Origin: Halosimplex salinum
GTDB taxonomy: Archaea; Halobacteriota; Halobacteria; Halobacteriales; Haloarculaceae
Length of the DNA stretch: 64,000 bases
Assembly (NCBI RefSeq): GCF_003730195.1
Contig: NZ_QWGG01000004.1
Span: forward strand, 496,001 to 560,000
Direction of reading: 5' to 3'
Notes under the pieces: generated by a model
Told to the model about the DNA's origin: nothing
Seen by the model: only the letters and a program-made list of their open reading frames with translations
The model's database searches: none
Made by a program: the position numbers and the translations under genes
Shown: piece by piece, positions 1 through 10,570 of the stretch
How the letters are laid out: every line of letters starts with the position of its first letter
Numbering within the stretch: the stretch's first letter is position 1

Positions 1-1
1 C

Positions 2-682
2 CATCTGGAGTGGTCCCATCTGCTGGTGAACGTCCTCGGATACGCGGTGGTCGTCCCCGTCGCGTACGGCCTGAGCGTCGCGAGCGGGACCGTCGAGCGC
101 TTCCGGGCGGCGTTCGTCACGTTCGTCCTCGTCTTCCCGCCGGTGCTGTCGCTCCTGAACCTCGCAGTCGTCAGGCCGACCGTCGGCGTCGGCTTCTCCG
201 GCGTGTTGCTGGCGTTCGTCGGCTACATGCCGCTGGCGCTGGCTGACTACCTGTCGACGGGGTTCGACGTGGGGCCGCGCCACCTGCTCTCTCCGGCGGT
301 CTTCTTCACTGGGCTCACGCTCGTGGCCGTCCTCAGCATGCAGTCGGTGCTGTTCTCGGACCCGACGGTCCTGCTGGGGACGGCGCTGCTCGTCGTCGCG
401 ACGCTCCTCTCGGCGGTGCTGTTCCTGGTGGCGGCCCTCGACAGGGCGGGCGCGACTGCGACGACACCCGCCGCGCTCAGGCGGTCAGGATACGTCGAGT
501 TCGGCGTCGCCGCGGGCGTGGTGTTCTTCGGGTTCCCGTTCGTGGCGTTTCCGCCCGACCCCGCCGGGGCCGGCGGGATCCTCAACCTCTACGTCCACCT
601 GCTCGGCTACGCGCTCGGGTTCATGGTGACCTACTCCGCGGTCGCGGTCGACGACAGGGTCCCCGACCTGTCGTCGGTCTGA
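2..682 (+). CDS. rhomboid family intramembrane serine protease (5' partial)
   Basis: The reading frame is open to the window edge, so the N-terminus is missing; the GTG at 26 is probably internal. The visible part opens with HLEWSHLLVN, which matches the rhomboid HxxxxHxxxN motif of the second membrane helix. GFSG follows, with the catalytic serine of the GxSG motif, and near the C-terminus HLLGYALGF matches HxxGxxxG, which supplies the catalytic histidine. Most of the protein is hydrophobic helix. Rhomboids cut membrane-spanning segments inside the bilayer; the substrate is unknown. Family assignment rests on three motifs in the right order. A catalytically dead relative is possible but less likely, because both dyad residues are present. 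Confidence 0.85.
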   Translation, partial: HLEWSHLLVNVLGYAVVVPVAYGLSVASGTVERFRAAFVTFVLVFPPVLSLLNLAVVRPTVGVGFSGVLLAFVGYMPLALADYLSTGFDVGPRHLLSPAVFFTGLTLVAVLSMQSVLFSDPTVLLGTALLVVATLLSAVLFLVAALDRAGATATTPAALRRSGYVEFGVAAGVVFFGFPFVAFPPDPAGAGGILNLYVHLLGYALGFMVTYSAVAVDDRVPDLSSV

Positions 683-726
683 CCGGGGTGAAACGCTTTT
701 ACTCGACGCTATCCAACCGGTGACCC

Positions 727-1878
727 GTGTCACTCCGGTCGTCGACCCGCCGCGCGCTCGAGGTACTGCTGGCCGCGGCGGTCGTCGCGCTGGTCGTCGG
801 CGCCGTCCTCGGCCAGCCCATCCTCTTCGGGTTCGTCGAGACCGGGAGCATGGAGCCGACCCTCGACCCCGGCGACGGCTTCGTCGCGGTACCGACGCTC
901 GTGGCCGGCGACGTCGAGGTCGGCGACGTGGTCGTCTTCGAGGCCCGAAACCTCCAGGGCGGCGGACTCACGACCCATCGCGTCGTCGGCGAGACCGAGG
1001 GCGGCTATGTCACGAAAGGCGACGCCAACCCCTTCACGGACCAGGACGGGCCCGAGCCGCCGGTCACCGAGGACCAGATCGTGGCGAAAGCGCTCTCCGT
1101 GAACGGCTGGCTCGTCTCCATCCCGTACTTCGGCGTCGTCGTCCTCGCGATCCGCGGCGTCGTCCAGACCACGCAGGGGACCATCGCACGCGCGATCGGG
1201 ATGGGCGACGCGGCCGGCTCACAGGGGACCGGCGTGTTCCTCGTCACGCTCGGGATCGTGCTGTTCGCGCTGACGGCCGTCCAGGAGTCCCTCTCCGGTC
1301 CACGGCGCGAGCGGCGCCGGTCTCGGAGCCGCCCCGGCGTCGTCGACACGCGCAAACTCACGGCCGTCTTCCTCCTGGTCGTCCTCGTCCCGGCCAACGC
1401 CGCGATGATCGTCCCGTCGACGACCCACGACATCTCGATAGACGGCGACGTCGTCGCGGAGGACGAGGCGTTCGTCCCCGGCGAACCGACGAGCTGGGAG
1501 TACAGCTACACCAACTACGGCGCCGTCCCCCTCGCCTTCGAGATGGAAGCCACCGGCGGGAACGTGACGGTGCCCGACGAACCGCGCGTCCTCTGGCGGG
1601 ACGCCAACGCGACCGTCTCCGTCTCGATGCCGACGCCGCCCCCCGGCGAGCGCGCGGAGGGGCAGATCCGCGAACACCGCTACCTCCTCGTCCTGCCCGC
1701 GCCCGTGATCGGCGCGCTCCACGACGTCCACCCGACGCTCGCCCTACTCGCGGTGGACGCCACGCTCGTCGCCGGTGTCCTCCTCGTCAGCGGTCGGATC
1801 CTCGGGTTCGGCCCCCTCCGACTGCGCTGGGGGTCGGGCGTCTCACTTCGAACGCGTCTCCGCAGGAAATTCGGCTAA
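727..1878 (+). CDS. signal peptidase I (archaeal Sec11 type) with extra C-terminal domain
   Basis: This membrane serine protease removes signal peptides from exported proteins. An N-terminal helix (about residues 10-30) leads into ETGSMEPTLDPGD with the nucleophile Ser41. THRVVG supplies His84, which replaces the bacterial lysine as in Sec11 enzymes, and KGDAN holds the conserved Asp99. The core ends near residue 150. A haloarchaeal C-terminal extension follows with further membrane helices and an extracytoplasmic stretch around residues 235-320. The start is GTG. The gene lies 44 bases after the rhomboid gene and could be co-transcribed. It ends 6 bases before the 3' end of the convergent spoVR gene. 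The family call is firm; the role of the extension is unknown. Confidence 0.9.
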   Translation: MSLRSSTRRALEVLLAAAVVALVVGAVLGQPILFGFVETGSMEPTLDPGDGFVAVPTLVAGDVEVGDVVVFEARNLQGGGLTTHRVVGETEGGYVTKGDANPFTDQDGPEPPVTEDQIVAKALSVNGWLVSIPYFGVVVLAIRGVVQTTQGTIARAIGMGDAAGSQGTGVFLVTLGIVLFALTAVQESLSGPRRERRRSRSRPGVVDTRKLTAVFLLVVLVPANAAMIVPSTTHDISIDGDVVAEDEAFVPGEPTSWEYSYTNYGAVPLAFEMEATGGNVTVPDEPRVLWRDANATVSVSMPTPPPGERAEGQIREHRYLLVLPAPVIGALHDVHPTLALLAVDATLVAGVLLVSGRILGFGPLRLRWGSGVSLRTRLRRKFG

Positions 1879-1884
1879 CGGCGG

Positions 1885-3933
1885 TCAGGCGAGCCACTCG
1901 TCGGGCTTGGTGTCGTAGTCGATGTCGTCGGCCGCGAGGTGTTCGACGGCGTCCCACGGCAGCTCTTCGACCGTGACCTCGTCGCCGTCGTAGCGGACGA
2001 GTCGCCCCACCTCTTCGGGTTCGGGCTCGCGGTCACGGCGTTTGGCGACCTCCACGTCGTGCTCGTCGAACTCCTTGACGATGGTCTTCAGGTTGACGGG
2101 GCGGCCCCACAGCTCGAACACCCGTTTCAGGACGTCCTTGGCCTGCCCGACGTCGAGCATGACGCCGTTGTACTGGTGGGCCAGCAGGAGTTCGTTGCGG
2201 TTGTTGTAGTTGCCGTCCTCGACGACGACCGTCGGCTTGCCGAAGTTCGTGAACTGCAGCATCAGCTTCTTCTTCACGTCCGTGTAGTCCGTCGAGGTGA
2301 CCCGGTAGTCGCCGGTCGACTGGGTGTACTCGTAGGTGAAGTACTCGTTCTCGTCGACGAACTCCTGGGTGAGGAACTCGTCGAGGAAGGTCACGTCGTT
2401 GTGACTCTCGCGGATCTCGCGCATCCGACTCCAGCCGCGGCCGTAGTCGATGTCCGCGAGGGCGTCCTCGACCGAGTCGTAGCGCGCCTCGTCGAACATG
2501 TACCGGGAGACCCGTTCGAGTTCCCCCTGGCTCACCCGCGAGACGAACCCGCGGTTCTGGGGCTTGGTCAGCGAGTAGTGACGCTCGGCCAGCCCCTCGG
2601 TGGTGAGCACCTTCCACGGGTAGGTCTCGACGTCGATCTCGCCCTCCCGGCTCGCGGGTTCCCCGCTCGCTCGTTCGGAGGCGCTTCGCGCCTCCCGGGC
2701 GGCTTCCAGCGCGTCGGCGTCGACCCGGGGGTCTTCGGGGTCCAGTTCGTCGAGGTGTTCGCCGACCGACGCGACCACGGGGTCGGGTTCGATCAGGTCC
2801 TGCACCAGTTCGAAGTCGACGGTGTCGTGGAAGTTGCGCCAGGTGACCCCCTCGACGCGGAGGAGGCGCTCGACGACCTCGCGGCGGTTCGTCGAGTTCT
2901 CGACGTACTGCCAGATCTCGAGGCCGAGCTTGTAGGGGTTGAGCCCCGAGGAGCCCAGCACCTTCGCCATGTGGTCGGCGTAGAGGACGAACTCGTCGTC
3001 GCCGGCGAACGTTTCGCCGGTCATCATGGCGGACTCCCAGAACGCCGCCCACCCCTCGTTCATGACCTTCGTCATCTTCTGGGGGGCGAAGTAGTACGCC
3101 TCCCGGCGGAGTATCTCGAGGACGTCCTTCTGCCAGTCGGCCATCTCGTCGGCCCTGGCGGCGTCCTCGTCGTACCGCATCCCGTGCTTGCGGAGGAACC
3201 CGAGCACGTCCTTCTCCGGCTCGGCCGGGAAGCTCGTTCCGTTCTCGTCGTCGGCCTGGGCGTCGAGCCACTCCTCGGTGAACACCTGTCCTTTCACCTC
3301 GTCGGAGAGGTCCAGTTCCTCCAGTTGCTCGGCCACGTCGGCGGTGTCGTGCTCGTCGATCAGGTCGATCCGCGTGTCGATGGGTTCGTACGGGACGTGC
3401 TGGTCGATGTTGTCCTCCAGCGTGAGGACGTGGTCGATCCACTTCTCGACCTCGCCGCGGTCGATCTCCGGGTCGGTCATGAACGCCTCGATGGCGTCGG
3501 CGTGGCGCGCGAGCATGGCCGCGGCGTCCGGCCTGTCGGCGAACATCCCGAACCACTCGTTGTTCGCGAAGAAGTCCGCGTGGGCCTCGACGTGGGTGAT
3601 GACCGCCTTCTGGTCGGAGACGGTGTTCGACTCCTGCAGGAAGGCGTGCGAGGGGCTGTCGTTGTTGACGATTTCGAAGGCCTTGCCCCCGAGGAACTGC
3701 CCCTGTTTCTGCTGGCGGTCGTACTGCATCCCCCAGCGCCAGTGGGGGTAGCGCCGCTGGAACCCGCCGTAGGCAATGAGTTCGTTCATCTCGTCGTAGT
3801 CGACGATCCAGTAGTTCACCTCGTAGGGGTCCAGCCCGAACTTGCGGGCGAGGTTCCCCGCCTCGTCGACGGGCTCCTCCAGATCGGCGGCGATGCGCTG
3901 GGCAGCGATGCGGTCGTGTATCGGTCGGCTCAT
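1885..3933 (-). CDS. SpoVR family protein
   Basis: This 682-residue protein belongs to the SpoVR/YcgB family, seen in the order [35 protein letters not shown] N-terminal region, [24 protein letters not shown] and GLNPYKLG. The biochemical activity of SpoVR is not established. In bacteria the family is tied to sporulation and stress, and it regularly accompanies PrkA-type kinases and DUF444 proteins, as it does here. The ATG overlaps the stop of the DUF444 gene in ATGA, which implies translational coupling. It is the last gene of a four-gene minus-strand operon. The larger open frame reaching to 4692 is a read-through of another frame and was not used. Confidence 0.93.
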   Translation of the reverse strand: MSRPIHDRIAAQRIAADLEEPVDEAGNLARKFGLDPYEVNYWIVDYDEMNELIAYGGFQRRYPHWRWGMQYDRQQKQGQFLGGKAFEIVNNDSPSHAFLQESNTVSDQKAVITHVEAHADFFANNEWFGMFADRPDAAAMLARHADAIEAFMTDPEIDRGEVEKWIDHVLTLEDNIDQHVPYEPIDTRIDLIDEHDTADVAEQLEELDLSDEVKGQVFTEEWLDAQADDENGTSFPAEPEKDVLGFLRKHGMRYDEDAARADEMADWQKDVLEILRREAYYFAPQKMTKVMNEGWAAFWESAMMTGETFAGDDEFVLYADHMAKVLGSSGLNPYKLGLEIWQYVENSTNRREVVERLLRVEGVTWRNFHDTVDFELVQDLIEPDPVVASVGEHLDELDPEDPRVDADALEAAREARSASERASGEPASREGEIDVETYPWKVLTTEGLAERHYSLTKPQNRGFVSRVSQGELERVSRYMFDEARYDSVEDALADIDYGRGWSRMREIRESHNDVTFLDEFLTQEFVDENEYFTYEYTQSTGDYRVTSTDYTDVKKKLMLQFTNFGKPTVVVEDGNYNNRNELLLAHQYNGVMLDVGQAKDVLKRVFELWGRPVNLKTIVKEFDEHDVEVAKRRDREPEPEEVGRLVRYDGDEVTVEELPWDAVEHLAADDIDYDTKPDEWLA

Positions 3934-5237
3934 GATTCCTCCTCCGTGCTGAGTATCTCGTAGATGGCGTCGACCACGTCGTCCGGGCTGGAGACGTAGG
4001 CGACCGCGACGTCGCCGGCGTCCCGGAAGCTCCGCTCGACCTCCTCGGCGTGGGTCGCGTTGATCGCGTTCCCGCTCGGCTGGGTCTCCACGTACGCGTG
4101 GAGGTTCGCCGGGATCTGCTCCATCAGCGGGATGACGTGCTCCTCGGTGTCGTTCGAGGAGTTCTCCGAGTCGCCCGCGGCGAACACGTACCGGTTCCAC
4201 TCGCTCCAGGGGTACTCCTCCAGCAGTTCCGCGGCGAGTTCGTAGGCGCTGGAGATGCGCGTCCCGCCGCCCGAACGGATGCCGAAGAACTCGTCGCGCT
4301 CGACCGCCCACGCGTCGGCGTCGTGGGCGATGTAGACGAACTCGGCGTTGTCGTACTTGCCCTGGAGGTACCAGTCTAACGGCGTGAAGGTCCGCTCGAC
4401 GAGTTCGCGCTTCTTCTGGCGCATGCTCCCCGAGACGTCGCGGATGTTGACCACGACGACGTTCTTCTCGCGCTCCTCGACGATCTCCGGGTAGCGGTAG
4501 CGCTCGTCCTCGCGACGGAAGGGCACCTCGTCGATCCCCTCCCGGCGGATGCGCTGGGCGGTGTCGACCCGCTCCGTGTTCGCGTCCATCTCCTCGAAGC
4601 TCTCCCACGCGGTCTTCTCGTCCTCGGGGAGCTCGTCGTAGGCCTCGTCGATCCAGGCCCTGGAGACGGGCATGTTCTCGCCGCGGGCCCACTCGAACAC
4701 TGTTGCAGGGCCCCAGCCGTCGATCTTCAGGGCCTCGCGGACGTAGTCGCGGTCGAAGTCCATCGCCAGCTTGCGCTTGAGCCCCTGTTTGAACAGGCGC
4801 TCGAAGTCCAGCGTCGACGTGGGACCGGACCGCGTGATGTCCGTGAAGTCCCCCTCCGTCTCCTCGATCACCTTCTTGCCCTTGGGTTCGAGGTCTAGAC
4901 CGAGTCGCTCGTCCAGTTCCTGGGCGAACTCCTCGGGGTCCATCTCGTAGTACTCGTGCTCGCCGCCCTCCTCGCCGGGGTCGCCGTCCTCGCCGTCGTC
5001 GTCGCCCGGCTGGGGCTGGGCGTCGACGGGGTCGCCCTCTTCGGCGTCGCCCTGGCCGACGCCGCCCTGGTCGCGCTGGTCGTAGGCGAACTCCGGGAGG
5101 TCGACGATCTTGATCGGGACCCGGACCGAGTCGGGACGGCTCTGGCCCAGGTCACCGTACTGGATGAACTCCGCGAGGTCCTGCCGGCGCTCCTCGCCGA
5201 CTTCCCGGTATCGCTCGAGGTCTTCTCTCAGTCCCAT
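3930..5237 (-). CDS. DUF444 (YeaH/YhbH) family protein with von Willebrand-like metal site
   Basis: The 435-residue protein starts at the ATG at 5237, reading [17 protein letters not shown] highly acidic Gly/Asp/Glu-rich linker follows around residues 50-90. The C-terminal half contains [14 protein letters not shown], a DxSxS metal-ion-dependent adhesion motif typical of von Willebrand A-like folds. YeaH/YhbH proteins are stress-associated partners of PrkA kinases in bacteria. The start overlaps the end of the upstream prkA paralogue by 10 bases and the stop overlaps spoVR, so the gene is tightly coupled on both sides. The family call is secure; the molecular job, possibly an adaptor for kinase and SpoVR, is inference. 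Confidence 0.92.
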   Translation of the reverse strand: MGLREDLERYREVGEERRQDLAEFIQYGDLGQSRPDSVRVPIKIVDLPEFAYDQRDQGGVGQGDAEEGDPVDAQPQPGDDDGEDGDPGEEGGEHEYYEMDPEEFAQELDERLGLDLEPKGKKVIEETEGDFTDITRSGPTSTLDFERLFKQGLKRKLAMDFDRDYVREALKIDGWGPATVFEWARGENMPVSRAWIDEAYDELPEDEKTAWESFEEMDANTERVDTAQRIRREGIDEVPFRREDERYRYPEIVEEREKNVVVVNIRDVSGSMRQKKRELVERTFTPLDWYLQGKYDNAEFVYIAHDADAWAVERDEFFGIRSGGGTRISSAYELAAELLEEYPWSEWNRYVFAAGDSENSSNDTEEHVIPLMEQIPANLHAYVETQPSGNAINATHAEEVERSFRDAGDVAVAYVSSPDDVVDAIYEILSTEEES

Positions 5238-7510
5238 TTGTAACTCACCTGGCTCATGACGTGGCGGCTGGTCAGCTCCGCCGAGGCCTCGCTGTAGTCG
5301 AACATGTCCTGCATGTTCTCGAGGGTCGTCTCCTTCAGGTCGGCCGTCTGCGTCCCGCTCGGGGGCTCGTCCCACTGACGGGGGTCGAAGTCCTCGAAGG
5401 TCCGTTTCACGTCGTCCCACGAGTGGCTCCCGAGCACCGTCTGGATGACCGGGATCTCCTTGGGAGAGACGTCGGTGACGCGGAACTCCTCGTCGCGACG
5501 CTGCCAGGCGTGGCGATTGAGGGCGGTGATGATCTTGTCCGCGCGGAACGCCTCGACGGCGTCGTCGGGGTCGTTCCCGCGGTAGTTGTCCTCGTCGAAC
5601 CGGCCGAGGTGCTCGACCTCGAACACCTTCATCTTCAGCGGGTCCGGGTCGACGTACTCGCCGCGCTCGTTCTCGATCTGCTCGTCCGTCGACCACGCGT
5701 ACACGTGCTCGATGTACTCCTCGACGGTCGCCTCGTCGACGCGCTTGTCACGCATCATCGCGTCCAGCACGTCGTCCTCCTGCTGGCCGAAGACGTGGTT
5801 TTTCACGGGGACGACGCGCTCCTCGAAGTCCGCGGCTTCGGCGTTCGAGAAGACGGGCGCGGTCGAGAGCCCTTCGGCCATCCGGTTGAGGATGTCCCGG
5901 GGCATCACGACGTGCTCCACGGAGAGGTCCGCGTGGTGGCGGTCCTGCTCGGCGTGGAACAGGTCGGCGATCACGTCCCGCGTGTAGGTCACCGGGATAC
6001 CGTGGTCGCCGTCGGTCCCCGCGTCGGTGAACTCGAAGTCGTCGGCCTCGACCCGCTCGTCGCCCTGCTGGAGGTAGCCCCGGTCGAACAGCAGCGCCTT
6101 GTCCACGAGGTCGTGGCCGGTGGGCACGTCGCTCACGTCGAGCCGTGTGACGACCGCGTACAGCGCGGCCGCCTCCAGCGCGTGCGGGGCCAACTCCTTC
6201 GCGTTCACGTCGTCGTTCTCGTCGCGGACGCGGACCGTCAGCGGCTCCTGGATCCACTCTTCTAACTCGCTCCAGGAGTCGGCGTCCCAGACCGTCGTCT
6301 CGTCGGTCAGCTCGCGACGGAGGAGTTCGGTCTCCAGCGAGAGGTTGGTCAGGTAGGTGAACTCGTGTTTGTCGAGTCGGCGCTTCAGCGCCTTCAGCGG
6401 GTCCTGGCCCTCGCGGTCGGCGTGCTGGTTGAGCTGGGCCTCGAGGTCGGGGTTGGAGATGATGATCAGCTGCGTGTCGATGTCCATCCCGATGCCCTTG
6501 TCCAGCTTGACCGTCTTCTCGTCGGGGACGTTCAGCAGTTTCTGGAGCAGGTCGGCGTGCTGGGCGGCGTCCTCGACGACGGTGAGCAGGCCGTTGCCCT
6601 GCGAGAGCACTCCGTCGTAGGAGAACGCCTGCGGGTTCTTGCGCCCGCGCGAGTCGAGTTCCTGGAGCATGCCGCGCATCCACGAACCGACCAGTCGCTC
6701 CTTGGGCGGGCCGTCGTCCTCCGAGTGGAGGACGCCGATGCCCTGCCCGACGTCGACGACGTAGTTTTTCACCCTGAGGTGCTGTGGGTCCGTGATCGCC
6801 GTGAACAGGTCCTCGACCCCCTCTCGGCGGTAGCTCTCCTCGAGGTAGTCGTACGCCTCGCGGCAGAACGGGTCGAGTCGTCCCTCGGTGCGGATCGGGA
6901 TGTGGTCGTCGAGGTTCTCGTTGAGCCGCGCGACCAGGTCCTCGCGCACGTCTTCCGGGAACACCGTGAGCGGGTGGGACTGGACGGGGCTCTCGTACCA
7001 GTCGTCCTCGTCGGCGACCGGTTCGTCGGCGTACGTGATGCCGGCGCCGCTGCTGCCCGCGCCGGCGACGTTCCACTCGACGGTGTAGCGCCGTCCGTCG
7101 TCGGTCTTCGAGTACTCGCGCAGGCCGTTGATCAGGCAGCGCTTGAGTTCGGACTTGCCGGTCGCAGTCGGGCCGTCGAGCCAGACGATCTTCTCGTCCT
7201 TGCCGCGGCCGGCGGCGATCGAGCGCAGGTCGTCGACGAAGGAGTTGAGCACCTCGGTGTTGCCGAGGATGGCGTGTTCCCCGTCGTTGTGCGGGTCGTC
7301 GAAGAACTCGTAGCGCTCCTTCTGGTCGCCCTCCTCGATGACCGTGCGGGTCCCGGCCGCCTCGATGGCGCTGAGCAGGTACTTCGACGCGTGGGCGGCC
7401 AGCCCCGGGCGCTCGAGTATCAGGTCGACGTACTCCGAGAGGCTCCGGGGGGCCTCGTAGGTGCGGTCCAGCGAGCGGTCGGCGTCGTCGATGAACTCGT
7501 GACCGCTCAT
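5228..7510 (-). CDS. PrkA-type AAA serine protein kinase, second paralogue
   Basis: The 760-residue protein has a PrkA AAA core with Walker A GPTATGKS at residues 113-120 and a long C-terminal region of the PrkA kinase type. Bacterial PrkA/YeaG proteins act in stress responses. Kinase activity has been reported for some members, while others may work as AAA proteases or chaperones, so kinase is a family label here. The gene follows the first paralogue with one base between them. Two divergent prkA genes side by side, rather than the single bacterial copy, suggest a hetero-oligomer; that is inference. The 3' end overlaps the DUF444 gene. Confidence 0.92.
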   Translation of the reverse strand: MSGHEFIDDADRSLDRTYEAPRSLSEYVDLILERPGLAAHASKYLLSAIEAAGTRTVIEEGDQKERYEFFDDPHNDGEHAILGNTEVLNSFVDDLRSIAAGRGKDEKIVWLDGPTATGKSELKRCLINGLREYSKTDDGRRYTVEWNVAGAGSSGAGITYADEPVADEDDWYESPVQSHPLTVFPEDVREDLVARLNENLDDHIPIRTEGRLDPFCREAYDYLEESYRREGVEDLFTAITDPQHLRVKNYVVDVGQGIGVLHSEDDGPPKERLVGSWMRGMLQELDSRGRKNPQAFSYDGVLSQGNGLLTVVEDAAQHADLLQKLLNVPDEKTVKLDKGIGMDIDTQLIIISNPDLEAQLNQHADREGQDPLKALKRRLDKHEFTYLTNLSLETELLRRELTDETTVWDADSWSELEEWIQEPLTVRVRDENDDVNAKELAPHALEAAALYAVVTRLDVSDVPTGHDLVDKALLFDRGYLQQGDERVEADDFEFTDAGTDGDHGIPVTYTRDVIADLFHAEQDRHHADLSVEHVVMPRDILNRMAEGLSTAPVFSNAEAADFEERVVPVKNHVFGQQEDDVLDAMMRDKRVDEATVEEYIEHVYAWSTDEQIENERGEYVDPDPLKMKVFEVEHLGRFDEDNYRGNDPDDAVEAFRADKIITALNRHAWQRRDEEFRVTDVSPKEIPVIQTVLGSHSWDDVKRTFEDFDPRQWDEPPSGTQTADLKETTLENMQDMFDYSEASAELTSRHVMSQVSYKWD

Positions 7511-7511
7511 G

Positions 7512-9578
7512 TTACTCTTCCATCTCGCTTTTCGCGACCTCAGCGCCCGCGAACTCTAGCACCTCCCGCGCGCCCTCTTCGGAGTACCCCTGTTCGATGA
7601 GCGCGTCGATCCACTGGTTGCGCTCGTCGTCGTCCATCTCGCCGCTCGACACCAGCGCCGAGAAGTTGATGTTGTGTTTCTTGTCCTCCCACAGCTTTCG
7701 CTCCAGGGCCCGGCGCAGGCGGTCGTTGTCCTGCGGGTTGAACGTGTCTCCTTCGCGCGCGCGTCGCGAGACCCAGTTCGACACTTCCTGTCGGAAGTCG
7801 TCCTTCCGGTCCTCGGGGAGGTCGAGTTTCTCCTCGACCGAACGGAGGAACTGCTCGTCGGGCTCCTGCTCGCGACCCGTGATCTCGTCCTCGACGGTGT
7901 CGTCGTCGATGTAGGCCATCACGTGGTCCATGTACTTCTCGCCCTGGCGCTGGATCTCGTCGACGTCGTAGGCCAGCGCGTGGCGGACGTCCTCGATGGC
8001 CCGCTCCTTGTACTCCTCGCGGACGAGTTCGAGGTAGCGGTGGTACGTCTCGAAGCGGTCCTCGGCGATCGAGCCGTGGTTCTCGATGTTCGCTTCGAGG
8101 TGGTTGAACGTGGTCAGCGGCGAGAGGAAATCGCGCGAGCGATGCATCGAGTCCATGATCGCCTCGGCGATCTCGTCTCCGATGAACCGCGGGGAGACGC
8201 CCTCCATGCCCTCGCCGATCTCGGCCTTCTCGGCGGCCTCGTCGCGGAGCTTCTTCACGTCGATGTCCTCGGCCTCGTCGATCTCGCCGTTGTAGGCCTT
8301 GGCCTTCTGGACGAGGGTGACGTTGCCGGTGTCGGGCTCCTCGATGCGGGTGAGGACGCCGAACAGGCCCGCCATCTCCAGGGTGTGGGGTTCGACGATG
8401 ATGTCGGGGAGGTCGGCGTTGTTCAGCATCTTCCGGTAGATCTTCGCCTCCTCCTCGTACTGGAGGACGTAGGGGAAGTCGATCCGCTTGGTGCGGTCGT
8501 TGAACGCCTCCATCTTCTCGTCGCCCTTCTTGTCCTTGTACTCGGGCATGTTCGTCCGGCCGACGATCACCTGGTCGATGTCGATCCGCGGGTTGTTCTT
8601 CGGCTTGATCGTCTGCTCCTGGGTCGCGTGCAGGAAGTCGTAGAGGAACTCTCGCTGGAGCTTCAGCAGCTCCTCGCCGGAGAAGATCCCCCTGTTCGCG
8701 TTACAGAACGCCCCCGAGTAGTCGAACGCGCGGGGGTCGGACTCTCCGTAGACGGCGATCTTCGAGTAGTTGACGTCGCCGGTCAGTTCGGTCTCGTCCT
8801 GGTTTTTCTTGTCCTTGGGCTCGAACGTCTCGATGCCCTGGCGCATGTTCTCGTCGGCGACGAACCGAACGATCTCGACGTGGTTCTCGAGGACCTGCTG
8901 GAGGTCGTCGTCGTAGTGGGCCAGCAGGCGGTCCATGTAGAACTCGCTGGCGGGGTCGAGCGCCTGCTCGTTGCGGATGGTGTAGGGGGCGTCGAGTTCC
9001 TCGTTGATGTCCTCGATGACCCGGTCGCGTTGCTCCTGAGGGAGGAGCACGAGCGGGTCCTGGTTCATCGGGGACCGGACGGTGTCGTCGGCCGGGTCCT
9101 GGTCGGGGATGACGTCGCAGAGGTTCGTCCACCGGAAGGTGTACATCCGCCCCTCGTTGGAGCGGGTGTAGTCCTCGTAGTAGCGACGGACCTGTCGGTC
9201 GAAGTCTGACTTCCCCGAGCCGACCGGGCCGAGGAGGAGCTTGATGCGCTTCTGTGGGCCGAGCCCGCGAGCGCCGGATTTCACCTTGTTGACGAACTCG
9301 TGGATCGACTCGTGGACGATCCGTCCGTAGAAGGTGTTCTCGCCGTCGTTGAGCGGGTCTTCCGAGGCGAGTTTGTACTCGACGACGCCGGCGTCCTCGT
9401 CGTACTCGGTGCCGTAGTAGTCGAACATGTCGGCAACGCGCTGGTGGGCGTTGCGGGCGATCTTGGGCTCGTCGTAGAGCTGGTCGAGGTACGCGTCGAA
9501 CGACCTGTACTCCCGCAGGTCGGCGGGGATCGTGTCTCTGTACTCTCGGCTCAGCTCTTCGAGGGTTTCCTGTGTCAT
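7512..9578 (-). CDS. PrkA-type AAA serine protein kinase, first gene of the operon
   Basis: This 688-residue PrkA homologue is the promoter-proximal gene of the prkA-prkA-DUF444-spoVR operon. Walker A is GPVGSGKS at residues 117-124, preceded by the PrkA N-terminal region (residues 20-110, including EDPLNDGENTFYGR). The C-terminal part carries the family's long helical and kinase-like segment, ending in an acidic tail. It is clearly diverged from the adjacent paralogue; only the AAA motifs and short blocks such as NDGE are obviously shared. The ATG at 9578 is followed by an acidic N-terminus (MTQETLEELSREY). A short palindrome lies just upstream and a TATA-like box lies about 300 bases upstream. 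Confidence 0.92.
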   Translation of the reverse strand: MTQETLEELSREYRDTIPADLREYRSFDAYLDQLYDEPKIARNAHQRVADMFDYYGTEYDEDAGVVEYKLASEDPLNDGENTFYGRIVHESIHEFVNKVKSGARGLGPQKRIKLLLGPVGSGKSDFDRQVRRYYEDYTRSNEGRMYTFRWTNLCDVIPDQDPADDTVRSPMNQDPLVLLPQEQRDRVIEDINEELDAPYTIRNEQALDPASEFYMDRLLAHYDDDLQQVLENHVEIVRFVADENMRQGIETFEPKDKKNQDETELTGDVNYSKIAVYGESDPRAFDYSGAFCNANRGIFSGEELLKLQREFLYDFLHATQEQTIKPKNNPRIDIDQVIVGRTNMPEYKDKKGDEKMEAFNDRTKRIDFPYVLQYEEEAKIYRKMLNNADLPDIIVEPHTLEMAGLFGVLTRIEEPDTGNVTLVQKAKAYNGEIDEAEDIDVKKLRDEAAEKAEIGEGMEGVSPRFIGDEIAEAIMDSMHRSRDFLSPLTTFNHLEANIENHGSIAEDRFETYHRYLELVREEYKERAIEDVRHALAYDVDEIQRQGEKYMDHVMAYIDDDTVEDEITGREQEPDEQFLRSVEEKLDLPEDRKDDFRQEVSNWVSRRAREGDTFNPQDNDRLRRALERKLWEDKKHNINFSALVSSGEMDDDERNQWIDALIEQGYSEEGAREVLEFAGAEVAKSEMEE

Positions 9579-9588
9579 GCTATCACGG

Positions 9589-9607
9589 ACAGTTCACGTC
9601 GAACTGT
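9589..9607. promoter_or_regulatory. 19-bp inverted repeat just upstream of the first prkA gene
   Basis: ACAGTTC and GAACTGT are perfect 7-base inverted arms around a 5-base spacer (ACGTC), lying 11 to 29 bases before the prkA start codon. It could be an operator for a dimeric regulator or a hairpin in the leader covering the translation start region. No binding protein is identified. Confidence 0.45.
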
Positions 9608-9843
9608 GGTTCCGACAGCGCACTCCGGCTGACGGACGTGACCGGCGAGCGGCCACGGTTTCGTGAGTCGGCGCATCGCCCCCGGGACTGCCTGCCCGCC
9701 ACCAGTTCGTCCTCGTCGCTCGGCGACGCGGCGTCGGAACCGCCTGGACGGGTGTGCGGGTGACATGTGTGAACACCTAACTACCGGAAATCGCGCGGGC
9801 GACCCTCCGGCGTTAGCGGCAGCGTACCGTGGAGCAACCACCG

Positions 9844-9882
9844 ATACTATTTATTGTATGAGTTCTGGAAGGGTATAAACTT
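9844..9882 (-). promoter_or_regulatory. candidate promoter of the prkA-spoVR operon in a 526-base gap
   Basis: The gap 9579-10104 holds no convincing gene. Its most AT-rich part contains a minus-strand TATA-like box GTTTATACCC (9871-9880), and about 25 bases downstream an AT-rich imperfect palindrome ATACTATTTATTGTAT (9844-9859) lies where transcription would start. Use of this promoter would give a leader of roughly 270 bases. Short frames in the gap have arginine-rich, non-halophilic composition and were rejected. Confidence 0.35.
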
Positions 9883-10104
9883 CACCCTCGTCGGAGTTTA
9901 TTCCAGAAACATTTCTTTCGGAAATTCGACTCAAACGGCCTGATGCTGCCGATGTGTCCGAACCATCCGTCTCGAGACGGATTCGACTTAAACAGGGAGG
10001 CTGCAGGTGCTCGCAGGTGGGGGTACAGGCGAGAACTGGCCCACGTCGCACGTCGCCCGGACCGGACCGCGACACTCTTGGCGCGGCGCGGCCCACCGAC
10101 TGGT

Positions 10105-10488
10105 ATGGCATTCGAGGGACTCGTCGAGGACTGGGTCGTCTGGTCCGACGGGCGCGAGAAGGCAGTGCTGGCCTACCGGCCGGACGTGTTCGACGGCGAC
10201 GCCTACCCCGCACCGTGTCTGCCGACGATCTACCTGACGAAGGGTCGCCGGAGCCGCCACCCCGGCGACGAGACCCGCCCGTCCGACCCCTGGTACGTCA
10301 CCCTCTATCTCGAACCCGACGTGGACCGCTCGGCCGACGAGTACGACACCCGCGAAGCCGCGGAGGCCGGTGCCGTCGACCTCGCGGAGCGGTTCGCCGA
10401 CGGCGAGGTCGACTACCGCGGGCTCTACCAGCTCCCCAGAGAGGACTACCTCGACGAACTCGACGAACTGACCGGTCGGACGGAGTGA
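10105..10488 (+). CDS. conserved haloarchaeal protein (DUF5820-like)
   Basis: This acidic soluble protein of 127 residues begins MAFEGLVEDWVVWSDG at the ATG at 10105; a longer frame from 9943 has unrelated basic composition and is not used. Recognisable blocks are AYRPDVFDGDAYPAPCLPTI and DPWYVTLYLEP, ending in an acidic helix. It resembles the haloarchaeal family I know as DUF5820, but that label is from memory. There is no catalytic motif or membrane segment, so no function can be given. It lies upstream of the UPF0179 gene on the same strand. Confidence 0.7.
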   Translation: MAFEGLVEDWVVWSDGREKAVLAYRPDVFDGDAYPAPCLPTIYLTKGRRSRHPGDETRPSDPWYVTLYLEPDVDRSADEYDTREAAEAGAVDLAERFADGEVDYRGLYQLPREDYLDELDELTGRTE

Positions 10489-10570
10489 CCCGTCACGTCG
10501 CCCGCGTCGGATCGCTCCGTCCGGCGACGTAGCCGGGACCCTTAATCCGCGTCGGTGACAATCCGTGGGT

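Noticed and set aside
1939..3963. 674-residue plus-strand open frame opposite spoVR, and similar giant antisense frames (24681-27077, 27585-29510, 5261-6265, 7674-9209)
   Set aside because: High-GC genes leave long open frames on the opposite strand. These frames lack family motifs and the real genes on the other strand are certain.
9575..9841. 88-residue minus-strand frame upstream of prkA
   Set aside because: Arginine- and proline-rich composition, no ribosome site, and it overlaps the prkA start in another frame.
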